A stretch of 33,087 nt of DNA from a virus. The notes beneath the pieces were generated by a model. That model did no database searches, was not told the DNA's origin, and saw only the letters and a list, made by a program, of their open reading frames with translations. This document shows, piece by piece, positions 25,232-31,988 of the stretch. Position 1 is the stretch's first letter; the number at the start of each line of letters is the position of its first letter. The DNA lies in the IMG/VR virus record IMGVR_UViG_3300017735_000050, positions 1 through 33,087 of that record; one strand, given 5' to 3'. Both the position numbers and the translations under genes were made by a program.

Positions 25232-26917
25232 CTAGTTAGCTTTTAAATTGTTTTGTTGTATGTAGAATACAAGTTCATCTATTAAAATTTGATCTGATGA
25301 ACTAAATGAAGGTTCTCCTTTAAGTAAAGTAATTCCTCTAGAATCTTTTGCTACAGCAAATCTTCTTTTTAAAGTACCTACAGGATTTTTATTATCAGTT
25401 TCAACACTAAAATTAAAACCATTTACATTACCTATTATAGGATTCCCATCTTCAGCTTCTTCTTCAGCTAAATCAAGTAATTCTTGATTGATAGCTTCTA
25501 ATTCTAGATTTGTTACACCATTTTCTTCTGCACATTCTTGGGCCATTTTATCAATGGATTTTAATATTAATATTACAGTTGTAACTCCTGCTATTAAAAA
25601 TATTAATGAAACTAAAGTAGCTCTGCTTGTTCCTTTATTTGCATCTTCTAATTTTTCTAGTTCATCATTTATGTGTTGTAGTTTAGCTGTAAATGAGTAT
25701 GGTTGTGCAAATATTAAACCCCCAAAATCTTTGGCAGGAAAAACACCTGTTGCTTGGGGGGCTGGGAGAGCATCCAGTGCTAATCTTACCCCTCTTAAAA
25801 CGTTAGCTAGAGCAGTAAAAGCTAAAGCTAGAGCTGTATTTATAGTTATTGCCCTAAAAAGTTGGTTAAGCTGTCTAACAACCCTATTTCTAGTTCTTAT
25901 TACATTATTTAAAGCATCAGGAGTAGGGCATGTTTTTCTATTTTCTTGTGTTAATTTAGAAATACCAAAGGCTAATAATAAACTAATTGCTAAAGGTATT
26001 AATTTTGATTTAATATTATCTACTAACTTACCAATACTAAATTTTTTAGCATAGATAAGTTTATCTAAAATATCCATAGCTAAGGCCGCAACCCCAGCTT
26101 GTGCTAAATCAATACCATCATTAAATTTTTGAGATATTTCTTCTGCTGCCTTATCTAAATTAATTAAACTAGTTAATGATAAGTCTGTTTTAATTGTTTT
26201 ATCACCATTTATAATAGCTTGTGTTCCAGGTATATATCCACTTTTAGAATAAAGTAAACCAAAAACAAGTGGGGTTTTTTGATTTTCGGGGATAATAGGA
26301 ACCTTAACTTCAATTGAAAAACTTCCTTGTTTATCTGTTCTAGTGGTTTGTCCTGGGATAGGAATAAAAATTAAATCATTTAAATTAACTGAGGGTTTAT
26401 TGGGGAGTAATTCTTCACTTACATTTAAAGGGTTATCGGCACCAACTTTTTCATCTACAAAATCCTGATTAACCCCTAATGTTATTTTAGCTCCTTGTAA
26501 TGGAGTATTTGTATTTTTATCCTGCAGTCTACCTGTAATTGTATAAGTTTGGAGTGTGGGTATTTGACTTTTTAATTTAGCTTTTAAGAGAGCAATTTCT
26601 GCTCTTACTTTTTGTTCGGCATTTACTTTAGTTATATTAACTTCGTCTAAACGTTCTTGTAATTTTTCTTTAGCAGACAATCTTTTTTGTCTTCTTTTTT
26701 CTCTTTTTTGTTCTCGAGTTAAATTAGAACCTAAAGATAAATTAATATTATCTAAAGATGTTTCTTCTAAAGTAGATAAATTAATATTAAATTTAGAAGA
26801 AAGATCTTGTATTCTATTAGTTATATCCTCTATATTTAAAGATTCACCTAACAATGATTTACCACTATCAGTTTTTAAAAATTTATTTGCTAATTGTAAA
26901 AGTGCTTCTTCTCCCAT
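25232..26917 (-). CDS. Baseplate-region protein with beta-sandwich and three hydrophobic helices
   Basis: A 561-aa protein. Residues 65-118 are a charged coiled coil with a strong basic run (KREKRRQKR, 71-79). Residues 124-248 resemble a carboxypeptidase-regulatory-like beta-sandwich: TITGRLQDKNTNTPLQGAKI, then TRTDKQGSFSIEV and SKSGYIPG. Three hydrophobic segments follow, 305-321, 357-374 and 433-453, long enough to cross a membrane. The C-terminus is acidic (487-490), then beta-like. It follows the spike gene with a TAATG overlap. Membrane helices are known in tape-measure proteins, which can insert in the host membrane during DNA entry. At this position a hub or tape-like role is possible; it could also be a membrane-anchored assembly factor. 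The role is not established. Confidence 0.6.
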   Translation of the reverse strand: MGEEALLQLANKFLKTDSGKSLLGESLNIEDITNRIQDLSSKFNINLSTLEETSLDNINLSLGSNLTREQKREKRRQKRLSAKEKLQERLDEVNITKVNAEQKVRAEIALLKAKLKSQIPTLQTYTITGRLQDKNTNTPLQGAKITLGVNQDFVDEKVGADNPLNVSEELLPNKPSVNLNDLIFIPIPGQTTRTDKQGSFSIEVKVPIIPENQKTPLVFGLLYSKSGYIPGTQAIINGDKTIKTDLSLTSLINLDKAAEEISQKFNDGIDLAQAGVAALAMDILDKLIYAKKFSIGKLVDNIKSKLIPLAISLLLAFGISKLTQENRKTCPTPDALNNVIRTRNRVVRQLNQLFRAITINTALALAFTALANVLRGVRLALDALPAPQATGVFPAKDFGGLIFAQPYSFTAKLQHINDELEKLEDANKGTSRATLVSLIFLIAGVTTVILILKSIDKMAQECAEENGVTNLELEAINQELLDLAEEEAEDGNPIIGNVNGFNFSVETDNKNPVGTLKRRFAVAKDSRGITLLKGEPSFSSSDQILIDELVFYIQQNNLKAN

Positions 26918-28194
26918 TATATAGATTTTACAATTTTAGACTTATAATTTTTAATGTTATTTAACATTTTAGAAGCTTGGGTTTTTAAAGAACCAGCAGG
27001 ACCACCACTAATATATATTTTAGGTTCTGTTGATAATGTTTGACCTAAAGTTTGTAATTTCCTTAATAAATCAGCAAGATCATCTAGAAAAGTATCTCCT
27101 AATACAACTGATTCACTAGCCGTAGAATCTCCCAATCTAATATTATTTTTAGAAGATTGTAAAACAACATCCCCTTCTTGCGAATATATTCCTGTTGTAT
27201 TTATTGAAGTTAAAGATATTGTTCCTTCGGAATTTAACATTATACTACCTGTAGAGTTAGCATTAAAAACTAATCTATTAGAATTTAACAATACCTGACT
27301 TCCTTGAAAGGAACCTATTGATTCGGGTTTGTTATCCTTTATTGAAGGATTATTAGTAATTGTTGTTACTAGGGGTATTGATTGGTTAGATGTTAAATAA
27401 ATTGAAGATAGATCTTTATTTATATCTTCTATAATAGGTAGATATCCTTCTTCACTAGCATCTTCAGGTTGACCATTTCTTATTATTGTTATAGGATTAC
27501 CATCTTCCCCTGTGTTAGACCAATTATTACCATATAAAATACTATCAGTTTTAGCAGTACTACCAAATCTAATACTGTTACCCCATCTACCTTCAGTAAT
27601 TATATCCCCAGCAAAAGCTAATAAAGGGTGGATATTTGATCTTTCAATAAAAGTACCTCCTACTAAAGGGGAATTATAAGCATACTCTACTTCTTCATTT
27701 GATGTTTTTCTAGTTTGCCCTTGTTCTATTGCTTGATAACTTTTTTGTTGTGAAGGTTGTGATGATGGATAACTATTTAAATTAGGATAGGCATTTAAAT
27801 GGGGAGTATTCCAGATAGCAATGGGATTAATATAAAAATATTTTTTAGTATTACTACCTAAATTTACTTGATTATTTGGTAATAAAAATAATAATACTAA
27901 TTCATTAACTAGGGGATAATTTTTTAAATATGGAATCAAAGGAGATGCTATATCTGGGAGATTTGATGAAATTGTAGGGGAACCCTCAACAGCTTCAAAA
28001 AAGATAGTTCCAACAGCATTCCATTCACCATAATCTTCAAATCTAGGGTGTTGATCATCCAAGATAATATCTGTTACTCTAGCAGATATCATATTAGAAG
28101 CCAAAGCATTAAGCTGTTGTTGTGTAGTTGATTGATTATCTCTCCCAGTATTTAATTGAGAGTTAACCGAAGCAAATCCATATTTATGCGCCAT
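26917..28194 (-). CDS. Central baseplate spike protein (T4 gp5/P2 gpV-like)
   Basis: A 425-aa spike/puncturing protein. Residues about 35-210 fit the OB-fold of gp5/VgrG spikes: SARVTDIILDDQHPRFEDYG at the start, LVNELVLLFLLPNN (95-108), and ITEGRWGNSIRFGST (199-213), a strong marker of this family. Residues about 297-360 are short alternating strands (VLLNSNRLVFNANS, IMLNSEGTISL, VVLQSSKNNIRLG) that make the trimeric beta-helix needle. T4 gp5 carries a lysozyme domain between these parts; here there is none, as in P2 gpV. The extreme C-terminus is basic. It overlaps the preceding gene by 11 nt and the following one by TAATG. Confidence 0.85.
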   Translation of the reverse strand: MAHKYGFASVNSQLNTGRDNQSTTQQQLNALASNMISARVTDIILDDQHPRFEDYGEWNAVGTIFFEAVEGSPTISSNLPDIASPLIPYLKNYPLVNELVLLFLLPNNQVNLGSNTKKYFYINPIAIWNTPHLNAYPNLNSYPSSQPSQQKSYQAIEQGQTRKTSNEEVEYAYNSPLVGGTFIERSNIHPLLAFAGDIITEGRWGNSIRFGSTAKTDSILYGNNWSNTGEDGNPITIIRNGQPEDASEEGYLPIIEDINKDLSSIYLTSNQSIPLVTTITNNPSIKDNKPESIGSFQGSQVLLNSNRLVFNANSTGSIMLNSEGTISLTSINTTGIYSQEGDVVLQSSKNNIRLGDSTASESVVLGDTFLDDLADLLRKLQTLGQTLSTEPKIYISGGPAGSLKTQASKMLNNIKNYKSKIVKSI

Positions 28195-28540
28195 CTTTCT
28201 TTTGTTCGAAATTAGTATTAAGTTTATCTAATTCCTCCATTAATTGTTGTTTTTCTTCTTCCGTTATACCCATGGATTCTTCACCACTACTATTATTGAG
28301 CGCACGTTGCACTATAGTAGCCATTTTAATTAATTGTTCATCGTTACGAACGCCAATTTCCATATATTCTTTAATAAGTGGTACAATTAAAGTAGCATCA
28401 CCTATATCATTTATTAATGGTTTTAATTCCGAAATTAAACCTGTAATTTGGGTTTCTTTTTTCTTTTGGTTATCGTAAATTTCGCTTAAGATATCCGAAA
28501 ACTTTTTTTTCTTAAATACAATATTGTCTAATGATCCCAT
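28184..28540 (-). CDS. Hypothetical 118-aa helical protein before the spike
   Basis: I do not recognise it. It is helical and charged throughout: a basic start (VFKKKKFSDILSEIYDNQKK), two likely amphipathic helices (LIPLIKEYMEIGVRNDEQL region) and an acidic C-terminal helix with EEEKQQLMEELDKL. No cysteine, membrane segment or enzyme motif is seen. It opens the virion unit after the sigma-factor operon and overlaps the spike gene by 11 nt, which suggests a partner or chaperone of the spike or hub. An ATATTTATAA motif lies 12 nt before its ATG. Confidence 0.6.
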   Translation of the reverse strand: MGSLDNIVFKKKKFSDILSEIYDNQKKKETQITGLISELKPLINDIGDATLIVPLIKEYMEIGVRNDEQLIKMATIVQRALNNSSGEESMGITEEEKQQLMEELDKLNTNFEQKKDGA

Positions 28541-28552
28541 AATATTATTTTG

Positions 28553-28562
28553 TTATAAATAT
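28553..28562 (-). promoter_or_regulatory. ATATTTATAA motif (candidate late promoter) before the spike unit
   Basis: Coding-strand ATATTTATAA followed by CAAAATAA, 12 nt before the ATG at 28540, directly after the gp55-like sigma gene. It may separate sigma-factor transcription from virion transcription. Confidence 0.5.
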
Positions 28563-28577
28563 GGATATAGAAAGGGG

Positions 28578-29297
28578 TTAGAATCTAGCGTAACCATTTT
28601 CTAAATAAAAAATATATTGCTCTTTAAATATGTTATGAAGTTTATCAGCTATTTTAGTAATCTTTGGGGTTTTAACATCAACCATTTCTCTAATATAGAT
28701 GTAAAGGGCTTTTTTATTAAATACTTCTAAATCTTCTCTTTTGCGAAATAATTCTAAAATTGCATCCGCTATTTGAGCATCATTTTTCTTTGGAAATAAT
28801 TCAAATATATTTTCTGACACATGGTCAACAAAAATATCTACATATTTATCTAAATCACTTTTTACTTTTTCATCTCCTTGTGTGTAAACATGGGTTGAAT
28901 TTTCCCCAGTTAATACTTCAACTCCAACTTTATTAATTTTCTTTTTATAATTTTTAGTATTGTATAAAATTAACCAACGCTTAACAATAGTACCGAAATA
29001 AGAATAGGCTTTAGCCCCTCTAGTTGGGTCAAATAAATGAATTTTAGATAACAAAAAGGTTATTATTTCATGTTGTAAGTGCTCTAAATTACTAACCTCT
29101 GTATGGTAAAATTTAAAAGTATGTATTATATTTTGGGTAAGTTTAAAAAAAGCATAATGTATATGAGTTTCATAAATTCTACTTCTTTTTTCCGAATCCT
29201 TTACTGAGTCTAAGTTATTATATTTTACTATATAATCTTCTGTTTCTTGGGTAAAATAATTTTTACTTTTTTTCCTTCTTTTTCTTTTTTGGATCAT
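28578..29297 (-). CDS. Late-transcription sigma factor, T4 gp55-like
   Basis: A 239-aa protein with a sigma-70 region 2-like core at about 41-117. The segment FKFYHTEVSNLEHLQHEIIT (61-80), then FLLSKIHLFDPTRGAKAYSY (81-100) and TIVKRWLILYNTKNYKKK resembles T4 gp55 in the F-Y-x-T, D-L-x-x-L-Q-H and S-Y-F-x-x-I-x-K-x-x-L-I-x-x-N elements. Such factors replace the host sigma on RNA polymerase and recognise only a -10-type element to start late genes. It lacks an obvious region 4, as does gp55. The N-terminus is highly basic (KRKRRKKSK). It overlaps the membrane-protein gene by ATGA. Candidate targets are the ATATTTATAA motifs here. Confidence 0.85.
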   Translation of the reverse strand: MIQKRKRRKKSKNYFTQETEDYIVKYNNLDSVKDSEKRSRIYETHIHYAFFKLTQNIIHTFKFYHTEVSNLEHLQHEIITFLLSKIHLFDPTRGAKAYSYFGTIVKRWLILYNTKNYKKKINKVGVEVLTGENSTHVYTQGDEKVKSDLDKYVDIFVDHVSENIFELFPKKNDAQIADAILELFRKREDLEVFNKKALYIYIREMVDVKTPKITKIADKLHNIFKEQYIFYLENGYARF

Positions 29298-29581
29298 TTT
29301 TCTTTGGAGTTAGTTTTAAACTGAGATAAACCTGTTTGTAAAACCTTTATTTCATTAAAAAACCAACCTATTTCATCATCGCTTTTGAATATGCCTTTTT
29401 CATCTATTTGTTCTAACCTTTTTTCTGAAAATGTGACTTGTTCATCTACTTTATTAATAAATTCCTGTTGGGAGATTATAATATCTTCTGTTCTTTCATT
29501 TTTACGTAAAAGGTTAAAAGTCGTATATCCAAGGATAACGACTAATAAACCTAAAACTATAATAGTAATTTCTAATATCAT
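29294..29581 (-). CDS. Small single-pass membrane protein (95 aa)
   Basis: Residues 2-22 are a hydrophobic helix (ILEITIIVLGLLVVILGY) followed by positive residues (LLRKNER), so the protein is probably an N-terminal anchor with the rest inside the cell. Residues 30-60 are a charged, coiled-coil-prone helix. I know no specific function; spanin, holin accessory or membrane-tether roles are possible, but no lysis enzyme is adjacent. It overlaps both neighbours by ATGA (HD hydrolase upstream, sigma factor downstream), so all three are probably translated together. Confidence 0.6.
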   Translation of the reverse strand: MILEITIIVLGLLVVILGYTTFNLLRKNERTEDIIISQQEFINKVDEQVTFSEKRLEQIDEKGIFKSDDEIGWFFNEIKVLQTGLSQFKTNSKEK

Positions 29582-30348
29582 AAACTATCTAACATATTTT
29601 TTAACCCAGAGCTTGCTATAGTATTAAGTGCTTTGGATTTAGAACTAGTTTTCGATTGTAATGTATAATTTTTCTTTGGCTGCTCCACGTTATCTTTAGA
29701 AAATTTAGGTAACCATTCAATTTCAAATTCAATACGCGCCGCCATCATATCTGCCTGGTGTAGAATATAAGGTAAAGATGTACGTGGTTTTTGTTCTGGC
29801 ATAAATGCTTTTAAATATTTTTCATTAGCAGCATCATATAAACCATCATGAGTCTGAATGGCTACCATTTCGTTAAATGTATAAGAAATGTCATGCTGTT
29901 GAAGTAAAAATAACCCACGATCTGGGACAGAACAAAATGCTAATTTTTTATTAAACATATAATCTTCACCTAATTTATCTTTTCTCCATTGATCAGTCTG
30001 GGGGATGTAAGCTTCATGTTCTTTATCTCCCATTTTACCCAAATCATGGTTAATAGCAGAAAATACTAATTCTTCCTTAGTAAATGTTGTCATATCACAA
30101 CCTTCAGATTCCCAAAGATCATATTGTTTTAAAGCACATCTAACTACTCTATTTACATGATCAACATACCCTCCAGGAAATGCTGAATGGTATTCTTTTT
30201 TATGGGCAGCAGGCATTAATATAACACGTTCTTCATAACGTTTATAAAAACTAGATAATTGTTCTCCTCTATTTCCTGGGATATGGGTGTTTATATTATC
30301 TAAAAATATTTCCCAATTTAATTGAATTTGTTCCGCTGATAATTTCAT
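29578..30348 (-). CDS. HD-domain metal-dependent phosphohydrolase
   Basis: A 256-aa HD-superfamily protein. The metal-binding set is visible: His64 in GGYVDHVNRVV, His101-Asp102 in INHDLGKMGD, then Asp200 in LHQADMMAAR. His167-Asp168 (QTHDGLYD) is a likely further ligand. Members hydrolyse phosphate esters in nucleotides, including dNTPs, (p)ppGpp and cyclic nucleotides. In a phage, changing nucleotide pools or a host alarmone is plausible, but the substrate cannot be told from sequence. It lies in the sigma-factor operon, 5 nt after the zinc-ribbon gene. The last 35 residues are Lys/Ser-rich and probably flexible. Confidence 0.82.
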   Translation of the reverse strand: MKLSAEQIQLNWEIFLDNINTHIPGNRGEQLSSFYKRYEERVILMPAAHKKEYHSAFPGGYVDHVNRVVRCALKQYDLWESEGCDMTTFTKEELVFSAINHDLGKMGDKEHEAYIPQTDQWRKDKLGEDYMFNKKLAFCSVPDRGLFLLQQHDISYTFNEMVAIQTHDGLYDAANEKYLKAFMPEQKPRTSLPYILHQADMMAARIEFEIEWLPKFSKDNVEQPKKNYTLQSKTSSKSKALNTIASSGLKNMLDSL

Positions 30349-30353
30349 AACTT

Positions 30354-30719
30354 TTATTTTATATTATTTTTTAATTGTTCTTCCATTTTTTTGGGCATGA
30401 AAGCAGCCCATTTATTTTTAGGACAATATGCAGATAAAGATCTAACTTTTAATGTAAGGATACACCCACAATCTGAACAACAAGGTTGAGTACCTGGGAC
30501 TGCACAGTGAGTGCCTTTAATATCAAATAAATTACAACTTGTGCAAATATCCCATCTAATTTTAGCTATTTGTTCTACATCATCTTTAACAAAAACTTTA
30601 TTTTTAATACCCTCATATATTAAATCTAAATTACCAAAGGCATTAATAAGTTTGTTAAACCTACCCACTTTATCTAACTGAACTATTTTGTTCTGAATGT
30701 GAACGAGGTTCCCTTTCAA
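30354..30719 (-). CDS. Cys-rich zinc-ribbon-like protein
   Basis: A protein of up to 121 aa with eight cysteines in the C-terminal half: C59-x2-C62, C72, C80-C81-x2-C84-x-C86 and C99 in YCPKNKW. Pairs of this kind usually bind one or two zinc ions. The function is unknown; it may touch nucleic acid or RNA polymerase given its place in the sigma-factor operon. The start is uncertain: 30719 is a TTG right after an in-frame TGA and overlaps the upstream gene by 50 nt. A GTG at 30668 (residue 18) starts 1 nt after that gene's stop, giving 104 aa and keeping every cysteine. I think the GTG is the likelier start, but the longer form is reported. Confidence 0.68.
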   Translation of the reverse strand: MKGNLVHIQNKIVQLDKVGRFNKLINAFGNLDLIYEGIKNKVFVKDDVEQIAKIRWDICTSCNLFDIKGTHCAVPGTQPCCSDCGCILTLKVRSLSAYCPKNKWAAFMPKKMEEQLKNNIK

Positions 30720-30873
30720 TCATAGATCTAATGTCTTCAGCTATTCCCTGAGCTTTAATTATGTTGGCTCTATAAGATTCAATTGGTTCTTGAGTGTTTA
30801 CTATGCGTTGAAGATTTATTAATGTATGATCTAAAGTTTCTAACTTTTTATATAACAATTCTCTATTTCTCAT
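30670..30873 (-). CDS. Small coiled protein (67 aa), function unknown
   Basis: A short helical protein, MRNRELLYKKLETLDHTLIN at the start, then an amphipathic helix ending in IRSMIEREPRS and a polar tail. I cannot assign a family. It is the first gene of the unit that runs through the zinc-ribbon, HD, membrane and gp55-like genes, and it follows a 127-nt purine-rich leader with the second copy of the TACCCTGTTRATAAT motif 7 nt before its ATG. The position suggests a regulatory or accessory protein, but nothing in the sequence demonstrates this. Confidence 0.6.
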   Translation of the reverse strand: MRNRELLYKKLETLDHTLINLQRIVNTQEPIESYRANIIKAQGIAEDIRSMIEREPRSHSEQNSSVR

Positions 30874-31000
30874 AATTTATATTATTAACAGGGTATCCCT
30901 TAACCCCTTATTACCTTTATTCCTATCCCTTCTTATTCCCTTTTCTTACAAAACCTGTAATACTAATGTACGAGGGATTTTTTGTATATCCTAATTATTT
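30874..31000 (-). promoter_or_regulatory. Purine-rich leader before the sigma-factor operon
   Basis: This 127-nt gap is the longest in the window. On the coding strand about 60 nt are nearly all A and G, with recurring AAGGGATA (complement at 30894-30901 and 30924-30931) and AAGGGAATA (30934-30942). Next to the gene are TACCCTGTTAATAAT and an A/T-rich leader. It holds no open frame of useful size. The repeats could bind a regulator or form a structured leader; I see no strong hairpin. Confidence 0.4.
30881..30895 (-). promoter_or_regulatory. TACCCTGTTAATAAT motif, second copy
   Basis: Coding strand TACCCTGTTAATAAT, ending 7 nt before the ATG at 30873. It differs from the copy at 297-312 at one position out of 15. 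The spacing to ATG differs (7 versus 26 nt), which argues against a translation signal and for a transcription-level element. Confidence 0.35.
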
Positions 31001-31426
31001 TTAAATTTCTTTAACTACTTTTTTTATTTTATAAAGATGTGCACATTTTTCATATTCTTCATATTGTTCAAAAAATTGAATTGCATTACCTAATACTTTA
31101 GAAAATATTTTATTATCAAAATTTATAATAGCATTGACATCATCATGACTATCTAAACTAATATTTTTAATATAAGACCAAGCCCTATTATAAACAGTAA
31201 ACTCAGATGCCTCTTTTGTAGATTCAACATTATAATTAGGTTGTTCTTTTTTTAAGAATTTTTCTAATTTACGGTGAAATACTTCATGATTTTGGATTAA
31301 TTTGACAAACATTCCTATTTTAGCGAAAGGACCGTTCATAAAATCCCTTATTTCAGATTTAGTTTTATCATCATCAATTTCTTTTCCTTCTACAAATAAT
31401 TTAAATATTTTATCTTTGTCTATCAT
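31001..31426 (-). CDS. Hypothetical 141-aa protein
   Basis: I do not recognise a family. The sequence is charged and largely helical. A C-terminal stretch, FFEQYEEYEKCAHLYKIKKV (118-137), has the spacing of a UVR-type helix hairpin (E-x-Y-E-x-C-A-x-L-x-x-I), the element that UvrB and UvrC use to pair; this is a weak resemblance. The ATG overlaps the stop of the nuclease gene (ATGA). The start is the only one here with a perfect GGAGGT 5 nt upstream, but those bases also code the GGKR end of the nuclease, so this may be chance. Confidence 0.58.
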   Translation of the reverse strand: MIDKDKIFKLFVEGKEIDDDKTKSEIRDFMNGPFAKIGMFVKLIQNHEVFHRKLEKFLKKEQPNYNVESTKEASEFTVYNRAWSYIKNISLDSHDDVNAIINFDNKIFSKVLGNAIQFFEQYEEYEKCAHLYKIKKVVKEI

Positions 31427-31767
31427 CTTTTACCTCCAAAATAAGCTACAGCATGTCCTTCTGTAATTAATAAATCATTTAATTTAACATCTCCTAAGAA
31501 TATATCACCTAAACATCTACCATATTTCCCAACACCTTGTGAGTGTAGTACAAATTCATTATTATGTTTGGCTAGAATATCTTTAACATATTGTTTAGCA
31601 GCTAGTCCTCTTGCTTTTTCCTCAAGATCTCTAGTTCTAGATTCTGCTGCATTAATTCCAACTAACCTAATTCTTATTTTTTTCCAAGTATCAAAACCAA
31701 GATCAATGATAGCATCAATGGTATCCCCATCTACTACTCTTTCACATTTTGCTTTATAAATGTACAT
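31423..31767 (-). CDS. Staphylococcal-nuclease-like enzyme (thermonuclease fold)
   Basis: A 114-aa SNase-family protein. VVDGDTIDA (11-19) holds the Ca2+-binding aspartates (Asp13, Asp15), IRIRLVGINAAES (31-43) holds Arg34 and Glu42, and GKYGRCLGDIF (80-90) holds Arg84. These match Arg35, Glu43 and Arg87 of staphylococcal nuclease in type and spacing, so it should cut DNA or RNA. It has no signal peptide, so it acts inside the cell, or is packaged. It is shorter than the secreted enzyme. Possible roles are host DNA breakdown or processing of phage DNA. An ATATTTATAA motif lies 12 nt before the ATG. Confidence 0.87.
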   Translation of the reverse strand: MYIYKAKCERVVDGDTIDAIIDLGFDTWKKIRIRLVGINAAESRTRDLEEKARGLAAKQYVKDILAKHNNEFVLHSQGVGKYGRCLGDIFLGDVKLNDLLITEGHAVAYFGGKR

Positions 31768-31779
31768 AATAACGTTTAG

Positions 31780-31789
31780 TTATAAATAT
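31780..31789 (-). promoter_or_regulatory. ATATTTATAA motif (candidate late promoter) before the SNase gene
   Basis: Coding-strand ATATTTATAA followed by CTAAACG, 12 nt before the ATG at 31767, in a 25-nt gap. This is the only copy in the accessory region. Confidence 0.48.
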
Positions 31790-31792
31790 ACA

Positions 31793-31987
31793 TTATTTAT
31801 CTAATTCTGCTAATTCAGATTCAATATCTTTTTGAATTTGTTTTAGAATATTATATTCTTCTATTACATCTTTTTTTTCTGGGTTTTCTGGGTGGTATCT
31901 CCAAACTTCCTCCATTACAGTAGATGTTGCTAATAAATCATTAATTAACTCTGCCTTTTGCTGATCTAATTCTTCTTGTTTTGTCAT
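31793..31987 (-). CDS. Small helical protein (64 aa), function unknown
   Basis: A short acidic helical protein (KQEELDQQKAELINDLLATS at the start; KQIQKDIESELAELDK at the end), probably a coiled coil. There is a conserved-looking centre, EEVWRYHPENPEKKDV, and no enzyme motif. It starts 1 nt after the stop of the T5orf172-like gene. Size and placement fit the many small accessory proteins of large phages. Confidence 0.55.
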   Translation of the reverse strand: MTKQEELDQQKAELINDLLATSTVMEEVWRYHPENPEKKDVIEEYNILKQIQKDIESELAELDK

Positions 31988-31988
31988 T

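Noticed and set aside
25488-26054. A 188-codon open frame on the plus strand
   Set aside because: It lies wholly antisense to the 561-aa gene, whose composition, coupled start and domain pattern are convincing. Long antisense frames are expected by chance opposite genes with few codons complementary to stops. It shows no domain I recognise.
26917-28194. Lysozyme domain in the spike, as in T4 gp5
   Set aside because: Between the OB-fold-like part and the needle there is no catalytic E-x8-D-x5-T pattern and not enough length for the domain.
31423-31440. A perfect Shine-Dalgarno sequence before the 141-aa gene as evidence for an SD-using host
   Set aside because: The GGAGGT also codes the Gly-Gly near the end of the nuclease, so it may be chance. 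No other start I read has a comparable site.
2575-31789. TATAAATA on the plus strand as T4-type late promoters firing antisense
   Set aside because: All copies sit just before minus-strand starts, and plus-strand transcripts would run into the end of the preceding minus-strand gene with nothing to express. A role for the minus-strand genes is more economical, although antisense transcription has not been tested.
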